A stretch of DNA of 64,000 bases from an uncultured Croceitalea sp. (GTDB taxonomy: Bacteria > Bacteroidota > Bacteroidia > Flavobacteriales > Flavobacteriaceae): contig CANLWK010000009.1 of assembly GCA_947494805.1 (NCBI GenBank), forward strand, positions 36,359-100,358. The letters run 5' to 3'. Under the pieces are notes generated by a model. That model saw only the letters and a program-made list of their open reading frames with translations, was not told the DNA's origin and made no database searches. The number at the start of each line of letters is the position of its first letter. Position 1 is the stretch's first letter. The translations under genes were made by a program, and so were the position numbers. Below, piece after piece: positions 55,855 to 63,927 of the stretch.

Positions 55855-57495
55855 ATGAGACAGAAATTCTTAAAAATTCATCCGAAGGACAATGTATTGG
55901 TAGCGCTTGAAGCATTAAGCCCTGGCACTGAAATTGCCCTGCAAGAGCAAACCTTTACACTAAGGGATACCGTTCGGGGAAAACACAAGTTTGCCGAAAG
56001 GGACCTGACCCCGGGAACCCCCATACACCTATACGGCACTTTGGTCGGAAGGGCCCATAAGACCATACTACAAGGGGAAGCGCTTACGGTTGAAAACGTG
56101 GTGCATGAAACGCAAGACCTGGTACAACGTACCCCAAACCTGCACTGGGACAAACCCGATGTCCATACCCTAAAGAAACGCACATTTTTAGGATACCACC
56201 GTTCTGATGGACAAGTGGGTACCGCCAATTACTGGGTGGTCATTCCCTTGGTCTTTTGTGAAAACCGCAATATTGAGGTCATGAAAGAAGCGTTTTTAGA
56301 GGAGCTCGGCTTTGCGCATCCCAACGCATACAAAAACTATGTACGCACTTTGGTAACCCTGTTCCAAAGCAAAAATCCTTCATTTGACAACATCGCGCTG
56401 AAAGAAGCGCCAAGTGGCGGACACCAAGTGTTCGAGCATATCGATGGTATTAAGTTTCTGACCCATCAAGGGGGCTGCGGCGGCACCCGTGAAGATTCAG
56501 AAATGCTCTGTGCCCTCATTGCTGGCTACCTCAACAATCCAAATGTCGCCGGGGCGACGGTGCTCAGTCTCGGTTGCCAAAATGCCCAAATCTCCATTTT
56601 AAGGGAGAAATTGCACGGATTGAATCCGGATTTTGACAAACCCCTGCTTATTTTCGACCAACAAACGGAAGGGACCGAGTCACTTTTATTACAAAAGGCC
56701 ATTCTTGAGACCTTCAAAGGTCTGATCGAGGCCAACAAACTGCGACGTAAGCCTGCGGGCCTGGATAAACTGACCTTAGGTCTAGAATGTGGGGGATCCG
56801 ACGGTTTCTCGGGTATTTCGGCAAACCCCACCGTAGGCCATGTTTCCGATATATTGGCCGCCCTGGGGGGAAAAACCTTATTGGCCGAGTTTCCCGAGCT
56901 GTGTGGGGTAGAACAAGAGTTGATCAACCGTTGTACCACGGCCAGCGCGGCCACCAAGTTTATGCAGTTGATGGAAACCTATTCCGACGCCGCGCAAGCG
57001 GTCAATTCCGGATTTGACATGAACCCAAGTCCCGGTAACATCAAAGACGGGCTCATTACCGATGCCATGAAAAGCGCCGGGGCGGCAAAAAAAGGGGGCA
57101 CCTCGCCCATTACCGCTATTTTGGATTATGCCGAATATGCCACAAAACCCGGGTTAAACCTGCTGTGCACCCCGGGCAATGATGTGGAGAGCACCACGGC
57201 ACTGGCCGGATCCGGGGCCAACCTGATCTTGTTTACCACTGGTTTGGGAACACCCACCGGAAACCCTATTGCCCCAGTGGTCAAAATTGCATCGAACAGC
57301 ACTTTGGCCCAAAGAATGCCCGACATTATCGATGTGGATACCGGCCCCATTATCACCGGCCAAAAGTCCATACCCGATATGGGCGAAGCACTGCTGGAAT
57401 ATTTGATCGATGTGGCCAGTGGTAACATCAATACAAAATCACAGCTATTAGGACAAGATGATTTTATACCTTGGAAGAGGGGAATCTCGCTTTAA
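55855..57495 (+). CDS. uxaA: Altronate dehydratase family (UxaA)
   Basis: Dehydrates altronate to KDG. 546 residues, full-length type: an N-terminal SAF domain (ALEALSPGTEIALQEQTFTL, to about residue 90) followed by the catalytic UxaA domain with FLGYHRSDGQVGTANYWVVI, THQGGCGGTREDSEML, LGLECGGSDGFSGISANPTV and LLCTPGNDVESTTALAGSGA. The cysteines in GGCGG and ECGGSDG fit the iron site. First gene of the rightward operon. Confidence 0.93.
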   Translation: MRQKFLKIHPKDNVLVALEALSPGTEIALQEQTFTLRDTVRGKHKFAERDLTPGTPIHLYGTLVGRAHKTILQGEALTVENVVHETQDLVQRTPNLHWDKPDVHTLKKRTFLGYHRSDGQVGTANYWVVIPLVFCENRNIEVMKEAFLEELGFAHPNAYKNYVRTLVTLFQSKNPSFDNIALKEAPSGGHQVFEHIDGIKFLTHQGGCGGTREDSEMLCALIAGYLNNPNVAGATVLSLGCQNAQISILREKLHGLNPDFDKPLLIFDQQTEGTESLLLQKAILETFKGLIEANKLRRKPAGLDKLTLGLECGGSDGFSGISANPTVGHVSDILAALGGKTLLAEFPELCGVEQELINRCTTASAATKFMQLMETYSDAAQAVNSGFDMNPSPGNIKDGLITDAMKSAGAAKKGGTSPITAILDYAEYATKPGLNLLCTPGNDVESTTALAGSGANLILFTTGLGTPTGNPIAPVVKIASNSTLAQRMPDIIDVDTGPIITGQKSIPDMGEALLEYLIDVASGNINTKSQLLGQDDFIPWKRGISL

Positions 57496-57504
57496 AACAA
57501 TACC

Positions 57505-58320
57505 ATGAACGAACTGTTGACCATTCAAAACAAAATAATCGTCATTACTGGAGCTACGGGGGTGCTGGGCAGCGCTATGGCCCGCTATTTGGCGAGCGAA
57601 GGTGCCGAGGTGGTTTTACTCGCCCGAAACGGCACCAAGGCCGAGGCACTGCAGCAAGACATACAAAAGAACGGCGGTAAGGCCTTGGCCCTAAAGGCCG
57701 ATGTGACCCAAGAGTCCGATTTAGAAGCGGTGCGCCAACAGCTACAAGAGGCTTATGGAAAAGTTGACGTGCTCATCAACGCCGCCGGGGGCAACATGCC
57801 CGGGGCGACCATTACCCCCGACCAGAGCTTGTTGGACAGTGATGTGAATGCCCTGCGACAGATCATTGAACTCAACTATATCGGCACTTACCTGCCCACT
57901 AAGGTGCTTTTGCCCCTTTTCTTACAGGAGAAAACAGGGAGCATCATCAACATTTCAAGCATGTCGGCCGATCGGCCTTTGACCCGAGTCATGGGGTATT
58001 CATCTTCTAAGGCGGCCATTGACAATTTGACCAAATGGCTGGCCGTAGAATTTGCCCAAAAGTATGGGGAAGGCCTACGTGTCAATGCGATAGCGCCGGG
58101 CTTTTTTCTGACCGTACAGAACAAAACACTGCTGACGAAGCAAGATGGCGAACTTACGGACAGGGGCCAACAAATTATTGCCAATACCCCCATGCAGCGT
58201 TTTGGCCGGCCCGAGGAACTTTTTGGGGCCGTTCACTATTTGAGCAGCAATGCCGCTAACTTTGTAACGGGAACCATCATGGCCGTTGACGGGGGATTTG
58301 GAGCCTATTCAGGAGTTTAA
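57505..58320 (+). CDS. SDR-family oxidoreductase, probable fructuronate/mannonate reductase
   Basis: 271 residues. NAD(P)-binding [16 protein letters not shown] (residues 15-30), NAAGGN, catalytic Ser in [10 protein letters not shown], and YxxxK as YSSSK in [13 protein letters not shown]. The SDR C-terminal [17 protein letters not shown] is present. By position between uxaA and uxuA it probably reduces fructuronate to mannonate, in place of the long-chain UxuB of Proteobacteria. uxuA starts 10 bases later. Confidence 0.9.
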   Translation: MNELLTIQNKIIVITGATGVLGSAMARYLASEGAEVVLLARNGTKAEALQQDIQKNGGKALALKADVTQESDLEAVRQQLQEAYGKVDVLINAAGGNMPGATITPDQSLLDSDVNALRQIIELNYIGTYLPTKVLLPLFLQEKTGSIINISSMSADRPLTRVMGYSSSKAAIDNLTKWLAVEFAQKYGEGLRVNAIAPGFFLTVQNKTLLTKQDGELTDRGQQIIANTPMQRFGRPEELFGAVHYLSSNAANFVTGTIMAVDGGFGAYSGV

Positions 58321-58330
58321 ACCATTACCT

Positions 58331-59509
58331 ATGAAGTTATTACAACAAACCATGCGCTGGTACGGACCCGATGATCCGGTCAGCCTTTCAGATATTCGCC
58401 AAGCTGGGGCCGAAGGTGTGGTGACCGCTTTGCACCATATCAGCAATGGCACCACATGGCCCAAAGCTGCCATAGAGCAACGAAAAAAAGAAATCGAAGC
58501 GGCTGGATTGGTCTGGGCCGTTGTAGAGAGCGTGCCAGTTCATGAAGCTATCAAGACACGACAGGGCAACTACCAACAGTACATCGATAATTACAAGACT
58601 TCGTTGGTGCATTTGGCCGAAGCTGGCATTCAAACCGTTTGCTACAATTTTATGCCGGTGTTGGACTGGACGCGGACCGACCTGTTTTATGAATTGCCCA
58701 ATGGGGCGAAAGCCTTGCGGTTTGAAAAAGCGGCCCTCATCGCGTTCGACCATTTTATCTTGCGCCGCCCCAATGCAGCACAAGACTATACCGCCGAAGA
58801 ATTGGAACGGGGCGAACGGTATTACAACAAGCTTACTGACGTCACCAAAGAGACTTTGGTCAAGACCGTTATTGCGGGCCTACCGGGCAGTGAAGAAGGG
58901 TATTCGTTAAAACAGTTTCAAGCGGCCTTAGATGCCTATCACAATATTGGAGCAGCCCAATTGGCACAAAACCTGACCCTCTTCTTGCAAGAGATCATTC
59001 CGGTTGCCGAGGCACATGGCATCAAGATGGCCATACACCCCGATGACCCTCCTTTTGCCTTGTTTGGCCTGCCCCGGGTGGTCAGCACGGCCGATGACCT
59101 ACTACGGATTTTAGAAGATACCCCTAGCCCGGCCAATGGCATTACGTTTTGCACAGGTTCTTTTGGGGTTCGAGCGGACAATGATTTGGTGGCCATGGTC
59201 GAGGCCTTTAGCGACCATATCCATTTTGTGCATTTACGCAGTACCCAGTGCGATGCCGAGGGCAACTTTTACGAAGCCGATCACTTGGCAGGTGATGTGC
59301 CCATGTTCAAAGTGGTCAAAGCCCTTTTTGAACTACAACAAAAGCGAAACATTGCATTGCCGATGCGGCCCGACCATGGGCACCAATTACTGGACGACCT
59401 TAAGAAAAAGACCAACCCGGGGTATACGGGTATCGGACGTCTGAAAGGGCTTGCGGAACTTCGGGGTTTAGAAATGGGGATTGCGCTTTCAAACGCTATT
59501 ACTTTATAA
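58331..59509 (+). CDS. uxuA: Mannonate dehydratase
   Basis: Dehydrates mannonate to KDG in glucuronate use. 392 residues from ATG 58331 (family about 394). [90 protein letters not shown] and [13 protein letters not shown] carry the metal-ligand His, Cys and Asp. Last gene of the rightward operon before the palindrome at 59604. Confidence 0.95.
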   Translation: MKLLQQTMRWYGPDDPVSLSDIRQAGAEGVVTALHHISNGTTWPKAAIEQRKKEIEAAGLVWAVVESVPVHEAIKTRQGNYQQYIDNYKTSLVHLAEAGIQTVCYNFMPVLDWTRTDLFYELPNGAKALRFEKAALIAFDHFILRRPNAAQDYTAEELERGERYYNKLTDVTKETLVKTVIAGLPGSEEGYSLKQFQAALDAYHNIGAAQLAQNLTLFLQEIIPVAEAHGIKMAIHPDDPPFALFGLPRVVSTADDLLRILEDTPSPANGITFCTGSFGVRADNDLVAMVEAFSDHIHFVHLRSTQCDAEGNFYEADHLAGDVPMFKVVKALFELQQKRNIALPMRPDHGHQLLDDLKKKTNPGYTGIGRLKGLAELRGLEMGIALSNAITL

Positions 59510-59603
59510 AAAGTTGTGAGTCAAAGGCAGCAGATCATATGCAAGCACCTTCTACCCTAAATTGCGCGCTGCTCAAATCAAAACTACAAGGACGTATTTT
59601 ATA

Positions 59604-59660
59604 CAGGTATTTTGTATAACAGTGTTATTCATATATCCAGAGTGTTATACAAAATGCCTG
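59604..59660. repeat. 18-bp inverted repeat after uxuA, at edge of cassette array
   Basis: Arms CAGGTATTTTGTATAACA (59604-59621) and TGTTATACAAAATGCCTG (59643-59660), one mismatch, 21-base spacer that contains a further TGTTAT. No T-run follows. It lies in a 555-base gene-less gap whose later part is the first repeat unit. It may be a terminator, an operator, or the left boundary of the mobile region. Confidence 0.6.
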
Positions 59661-59753
59661 ATATCGAAAATATTTGTCAGCCCTTTGTCGATGGGTTTTA
59701 AGGCATAACTGTTATCTTAGGACAAAAGAACGTAAATACCATGTTATTTATGT

Positions 59754-60025
59754 GATGGTGCAGCATTCGCCTGCGGCGAACAAAATTGCTCCATGCTTCG
59801 CATTCCCGCCCTTTTGCAAGACTGCCCCATCGAGAGGGCTACACCAAATTGCCAGAACCGTAGGATAAGGGACCTATAAAACAACACCGCCGCTACGGCA
59901 GAAAACAACGCTAACACATCACCGGCTAAACGCAATTTGGCACGGCCACATCAGTCTTTATGATTTTATGTAACTTTCAGTCACAACAAACATAAATCCT
60001 GGGCCGCACTGCGCGTAGCCCTCTC
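59754..60025 (+). repeat. 272-bp gene-less cassette-like unit, copy 1
   Basis: Identical by eye, base for base, to copy 2 (61183). It opens GATGGTGCAG and carries CTGCCCCATC at 59822-59831, the reverse complement of its own opening with one mismatch. Then CGAGAGGGCTAC (59831-59842) pairs perfectly with GTAGCCCTCTCG (60015-60026). So the unit has the layout of a cassette without a gene: short 5' part, then a 200-bp hairpin site ending at G before TT. GC-rich (about half) in contrast to the neighbouring genes. A 63-codon ORF on - is not credible. Confidence 0.85.
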
Positions 60026-60064
60026 GTTAGCAGCAAGCCAAAACCAACCAATCGAAAAGAAAAT

Positions 60065-61051
60065 ATGAGTAAAAAAATTTCAAGACGAATCTATTTTGAC
60101 ACTATAAAACGGATGATACCTAAAATAGCACCAGTTTTAATCATAATGGGTGTCGCACTTCTTTTGTTCGGTTTTAAAGATGAACTTTTCACATTCAGTT
60201 TAGATAAGGAAAAATCACCTTATGCTTTAATGGGAATTATGTATGTAATTGTTGGAATTGCATTTATGCTTTATAGATATATTGAAACTGGACCTAATAT
60301 TCATTCTAAAGCTAGTAGCACTTATAGTTATGAGCGCCGCATACTAAGAGAAATTAATCAAATTAAAAATGAGTTATCTGACAAATATCTCGAAGGTCAA
60401 AATAAAGACCTTGATATAAAAAAAATAGACTCTTTAATAAAGGATAAGATTAATTACAATATAGAAAATTCTTTAAAAGAAAATATTGAAAAAAAATATG
60501 GAGATAATGCATTAAAATTGCGACAAAGTAAAATACTTGATAATCAAACTGATGAGCTTCAAATCGGAGTTAATACACAAATTGGTAAACTTTCACGTAG
60601 TGGAACAATAAATTTGATTATTGGATTACTAACAACTTTGATTGCCATTTGGGTTTTAACAACATTAATTCTTTCTGTGAATGAAATAAACTTTGAAACA
60701 ACTAAAGATTTTCTCGTTTATCTAATACCTAGACTATCATTAGCGATTTTTATTGAATTGTTTTCATTCTTCTTCTTGAGATTATACAAAAGAAATTTAG
60801 AAGATATTAAATACTTTCACAACGAAAGGACTAATATTGATTCTAAAATTATCGCCTTAAAATCCGCATTATTGCTAGATAAAGAAGAACTTTTAGTAGA
60901 TATAATTAAAAGCTTTGCAGCGGTTGAAAGAAACTTTGTTATCAAAAAAGATGAAAGTACAATTCATTTGGAAAAGATAAAGATTGATAGTCAACAAGAA
61001 TTAAATTACTTTTCTAAAATATCAGATATTATTGAAAAAATAAAAAAGTAA
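60065..61051 (+). CDS. Cassette-borne coiled-coil membrane protein
   Basis: 328 residues, not recognised. Two TM helices near the N-terminus (IAPVLIIMGVALLLFGF, YALMGIMYVIVGIAFMLYRY), a long charged coiled region (about 85-165: ILREINQIKNELSDKYLEGQ), two further TM helices (TINLIIGLLTTLIAIWVLTT, LIPRLSLAIFIELFSFFFLR) and a C-terminal helical tail rich in Lys/Glu. Very AT-rich with A/T-ending codons, unlike the uxu genes upstream. It lies between the cassette start GTTAGCAGC (60026) and its partner GCTGCTAAC (61057). Defence or stress function would be inference only. Confidence 0.75.
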   Translation: MSKKISRRIYFDTIKRMIPKIAPVLIIMGVALLLFGFKDELFTFSLDKEKSPYALMGIMYVIVGIAFMLYRYIETGPNIHSKASSTYSYERRILREINQIKNELSDKYLEGQNKDLDIKKIDSLIKDKINYNIENSLKENIEKKYGDNALKLRQSKILDNQTDELQIGVNTQIGKLSRSGTINLIIGLLTTLIAIWVLTTLILSVNEINFETTKDFLVYLIPRLSLAIFIELFSFFFLRLYKRNLEDIKYFHNERTNIDSKIIALKSALLLDKEELLVDIIKSFAAVERNFVIKKDESTIHLEKIKIDSQQELNYFSKISDIIEKIKK

Positions 61052-61056
61052 TGCCA

Positions 61057-61183
61057 GCTGCTAACAATGTATAAAAATAATAGCGGTTTAACCGCTAAAA
61101 CCAAAGTAAGTAAATATAAAAAGGTCTGTGTTTAACCGAAAAATTAGTGAGTACAAACCCGCTACTATTCTTATACGAGACCG
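61057..61183 (+). repeat. attC-like hairpin site of cassette 1
   Basis: Begins GCTGCTAAC (61057-61065), the exact reverse complement of GTTAGCAGC at the 5' end of the same cassette. The next arm, GTATAAAAATAATAGCGG, pairs with CCGCTACTATTCTTATAC just before 61183, with extra unpaired bases on one side. It ends ACC-G at the junction with repeat copy 2. Layout as in integron attC sites (inverse core, inner arms, core), size about 127 bp. Confidence 0.7.
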
Positions 61184-61454
61184 ATGGTGCAGCATTCGCC
61201 TGCGGCGAACAAAATTGCTCCATGCTTCGCATTCCCGCCCTTTTGCAAGACTGCCCCATCGAGAGGGCTACACCAAATTGCCAGAACCGTAGGATAAGGG
61301 ACCTATAAAACAACACCGCCGCTACGGCAGAAAACAACGCTAACACATCACCGGCTAAACGCAATTTGGCACGGCCACATCAGTCTTTATGATTTTATGT
61401 AACTTTCAGTCACAACAAACATAAATCCTGGGCCGCACTGCGCGTAGCCCTCTC
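61183..61454 (+). repeat. 272-bp gene-less cassette-like unit, copy 2
   Basis: Same sequence as copy 1 across all 272 bases plus the following GTT as far as I can compare by eye. The two differ completely from each other immediately outside this stretch, on both sides. Its own inverse-core CTGCCCCATC is at 61251-61260. With the flanking attC-like site it makes a gene-less gap of 434 bases (61052-61485). Confidence 0.85.
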
Positions 61455-61485
61455 GTTGCCAGTAATTAAAAAAAACAAAACCTGA

Positions 61486-62244
61486 ATGAAGAACCTCTAT
61501 AAACTGAATAAAATTTTAGAAATAATATTATTTGGTGTTTCTGTCTTTTTAGTTACATATTTATCAAATGAAAAATTTTATTGGTGGTTAGCATTAGCGT
61601 CCGCGATAATTATATTCTTAGAAATAGTTTTAAAAAATAGTGAGTATAATTTCATTTTAAAGAGAGCGCACAGAAGAGAAAAAAAAATTAAAGAACAAGA
61701 AGATAATGGAATTACCAACCATTACTTTATGAGAAATTCGTCTTCGAAAAATAATCGAAATATTGAAATCTCAAACTCAATCGATTGTTCTAATGAACTT
61801 CATCTAATAGCCGAAACAGGAAAATCCTATTTGGATATTGCTACCGATAGACATTGGAAAAATATAAAAGCAAAGTTAGATAATGGAATACACTTTCGCG
61901 TTTTGCTAGTTAACCCTACTTGCAAAAATAAAAAGGTAAGAAATAGGCTTAACAATATTGAAGGAGAAACCGATAGAAAATTGGACTTGGCTAATCTTAA
62001 GCAGCTAAATGATAAATATGACAATTTAGAAATTAGATTCACTAACCAAATATATTGCTCATTGTTCTTTACAGATAAATACATGATTTATGACCCATAT
62101 CATTTAGGTAAAGTAGGCGACAGAATTGAAAATAATTTTATCGCTATTGAGTTTGAAAGTGATAATCAAAATTATAATATTCTAAAGAGTCATTTTAATA
62201 ACTCGTGGAGCCTTTCAAAAGATTTTGATGATATTGTTGAATAA
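61486..62244 (+). CDS. Membrane-anchored PLD-like domain protein
   Basis: 252 residues. Two N-terminal TM helices (ILEIILFGVSVFLVTYLSNE, WWLALASAIIIFLEIVL), a basic linker, then a domain that resembles phospholipase D-like folds: LIAETGKSYLDIATDRHW, GIHFRVLLVNPTCKNKKVRN, LEIRFTNQIYCSLFFTDKYM, IYDPYHLGKVGDRI. The catalytic HxK is not present (CSLFF in its place), so it may be a binding rather than a cutting domain. Its stop overlaps the next start by one base (TAATG). Strongly AT-rich. Start follows GTTGCCAGTA at the cassette edge by 21 bases. Confidence 0.72.
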   Translation: MKNLYKLNKILEIILFGVSVFLVTYLSNEKFYWWLALASAIIIFLEIVLKNSEYNFILKRAHRREKKIKEQEDNGITNHYFMRNSSSKNNRNIEISNSIDCSNELHLIAETGKSYLDIATDRHWKNIKAKLDNGIHFRVLLVNPTCKNKKVRNRLNNIEGETDRKLDLANLKQLNDKYDNLEIRFTNQIYCSLFFTDKYMIYDPYHLGKVGDRIENNFIAIEFESDNQNYNILKSHFNNSWSLSKDFDDIVE

Positions 62245-63053
62245 TGAAAAGACTAATAATTACCTATAATCAAAATTGCAATTTGAAATGCAAGTTTTGT
62301 TATATTGACTTTCATTATCAAAAAATCGAGGACAAAACCAATGAAATAGTAGCAAAAGCAATCGAATACGGCTTCGATATAATAACTTTTGGAGGTGGAG
62401 ATTCCTTTAGTAAGAAAACATTTCGTAGTGCGTGCAAATTAGCAAAAGAAAATAATATTGTAACTCACGTAGATACAAATGCCATAGCAATAAAAGATTC
62501 TGACATAGATTATATTAATCAATATGTTGATTTATTAGGGATTTCTTTAGATGCAATTGGCGAAGATTATGACAAGTTTAGAGAGTCTAAAAATTTATTC
62601 AAGAAAGTCGATTTAATAATTGAAAAACTTGAAGAAAAAATAAATATTCCAATAAAGATAAATACAATAGTAACGAAATTAAATTCTCACAATATCTCTG
62701 AAATTGGAGATTACATTATGAAATTTAAGAATATTAAACGATGGAGTTTGTATCAGTTTTTCCCACTTTCTGTGGCGAGAAAAGAAAAAGATAAATATGA
62801 AATTAGTGACTATGACTTTGACCTATTCACAGAGTATTTAAATATTAATAAATCCAATTTGAATGTTGAGTTTTTTAAATTTAAAGACAGAGTTGATGGA
62901 TATCTATTCTGCGATGAACAAGGCTTCATTTACACTAATTCAATAAATGGTAGTTACGAAAAGCTATATTCTATTTTCGACAATGATTTTAAAAATAAAA
63001 CAGATAATATAAAAGGAAAAATTAATCCTAAAACAATCCACCGGTATAAATAA
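62244..63053 (+). CDS. Radical SAM protein, remotely viperin-like
   Basis: 269 residues. CxxxCxxC motif CNLKCKFCY (residues 12-20) binds the 4Fe-4S cluster, ITFGGGDSF is the GGE-like SAM motif, and VDLLGISLDAIGEDYDKFRE and IKINTIVTKLN are further radical SAM strands. The stretch KRWSLYQFFPLSVARK followed by EISDYDFDLF recalls the KINsV...RWKvFQ...EeF order of viperin and its prokaryotic relatives, but this is by eye. Viperin-type CxxxCxxCF is CY here. No SPASM cluster. Translated with the PLD-like gene upstream; the stop is one base before the cassette's own inverse-core TACTGGCAAC. Confidence 0.82.
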   Translation: MKRLIITYNQNCNLKCKFCYIDFHYQKIEDKTNEIVAKAIEYGFDIITFGGGDSFSKKTFRSACKLAKENNIVTHVDTNAIAIKDSDIDYINQYVDLLGISLDAIGEDYDKFRESKNLFKKVDLIIEKLEEKINIPIKINTIVTKLNSHNISEIGDYIMKFKNIKRWSLYQFFPLSVARKEKDKYEISDYDFDLFTEYLNINKSNLNVEFFKFKDRVDGYLFCDEQGFIYTNSINGSYEKLYSIFDNDFKNKTDNIKGKINPKTIHRYK

Positions 63054-63054
63054 C

Positions 63055-63249
63055 TACTGGCAACAATGTATATAAAAAATAGCGCAAGTCATTGTTAACA
63101 CAAAGGCTTGGGTGTTTTTGGGAAGTCGCCAAATTTCTAAATTTGACGATTTCCAATAAAAAGATAAATAGTAAATTTAAAAATTCGGCTTGTGTTTCAT
63201 TCGAAAAGGAATCGCTTATTTTCAGCGCTACTTTTCATATACGGAGCCG
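63055..63249 (+). repeat. attC-like hairpin site of cassette 2
   Basis: Begins TACTGGCAAC (63055-63064), exact reverse complement of GTTGCCAGTA (61455-61464) that opens the cassette holding the PLD-like and radical SAM genes. Arm GTATATAAAAAATAGCGC pairs with GCGCTACTTTTCATATAC near 63220-63243. Ends GGAGCC-G at the next cassette's GTTGTGCTT. About 195 bp. Confidence 0.7.
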
Positions 63250-63290
63250 TTGTGCTTCATTTAAAACCAATCTAGAACGAAATAAAAATT

Positions 63291-63791
63291 ATGGGAATAT
63301 TTGACTTTTTTAAGAAAAAAACAAACGCAAAAACTAATGAAAATCCGATTGATGAAACTCAATTAGAATTTATTGAAAAATCAACTAATAATGCTGAACG
63401 ACTGATTTCCAGTTTCAACGAACGACTAGATGACGGATTGGATTATAGCGAATCGAGTTTGAATGTTTTAGACGAGGAAATTTTGAGTCTATTTTCAGAA
63501 AATAAGGATGATATGGATTCAGGAATGTTAGAGGACATAATTGCTCAAGCAGGTTCATACATTTTCGAAGTCGCAAGAAGAAATTACGGCGGAAAATACT
63601 ATTGGTATGACCAATTAAACCAACCTATTTTGGTTACAGGACAACCTAATTTTGAAATTTCAATACTGGCATTTGAAAAAGTAAAACAAAGAATTGAAAA
63701 CGGGAATGAAGACAAAATTCCTTTCTTTTTTGCTGGATATTCGGAGCGAGTAAAGAAAGGAGCTAAAGGAGACAAAGTACTTATAACATAA
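63291..63791 (+). CDS. Small soluble cassette-borne protein of unknown function
   Basis: 166 residues. Charged N-terminal half (FFKKKTNAKTNENPIDETQL, an acidic helical region to about 90), then a conserved-looking part: YIFEVARRNYGGKYYWYDQL, NQPILVTGQPNFEISILAFE, KVKQRIENGNEDKIPFFFAG. I recall related sequences in other Bacteroidota but cannot name a family. Not membrane-bound. AT-rich. It lies between GTTGTGCTT (63249) and AAGCACAAC (63799), its own cassette ends. Confidence 0.72.
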   Translation: MGIFDFFKKKTNAKTNENPIDETQLEFIEKSTNNAERLISSFNERLDDGLDYSESSLNVLDEEILSLFSENKDDMDSGMLEDIIAQAGSYIFEVARRNYGGKYYWYDQLNQPILVTGQPNFEISILAFEKVKQRIENGNEDKIPFFFAGYSERVKKGAKGDKVLIT

Positions 63792-63798
63792 AAAACGA

Positions 63799-63927
63799 AA
63801 GCACAACAAAGTGTAAAAATAATTGCTTGGTCTGTGCCTACTCGGAAAATCCTGCGGATTTTCCTATGGTTCGTTCCATTTTTATTATGTTAGTTGCTTA
63901 ATCACGCAACTATCCTTACACGAACCG
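63799..63927 (+). repeat. attC-like hairpin site of cassette 3
   Basis: Begins AAGCACAAC (63799-63807), reverse complement of GTTGTGCTT at the start of the same cassette. Arms GTGTAAAAATAATTGC and GCAACTATCCTTACAC pair with two or three mismatches; within the loop GGAAAATCC/GGATTTTCC is a perfect hairpin. Ends ACC-G at the third 272-bp unit. About 129 bp. Confidence 0.7.

Noticed and set aside
59744-59935. 63-codon ORF on the - strand inside repeat copy 1 (also in copy 2)
   Set aside because: It is carried entirely by the repeat and shows no recognisable motif. The stretch is explained by the hairpin arms of the cassette-like unit.
59510-63290. Possible CRISPR array from the regularly recurring repeats
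   Set aside because: Repeats are 272 bp, spacing is irregular and contains genes; no short direct repeats or cas genes.
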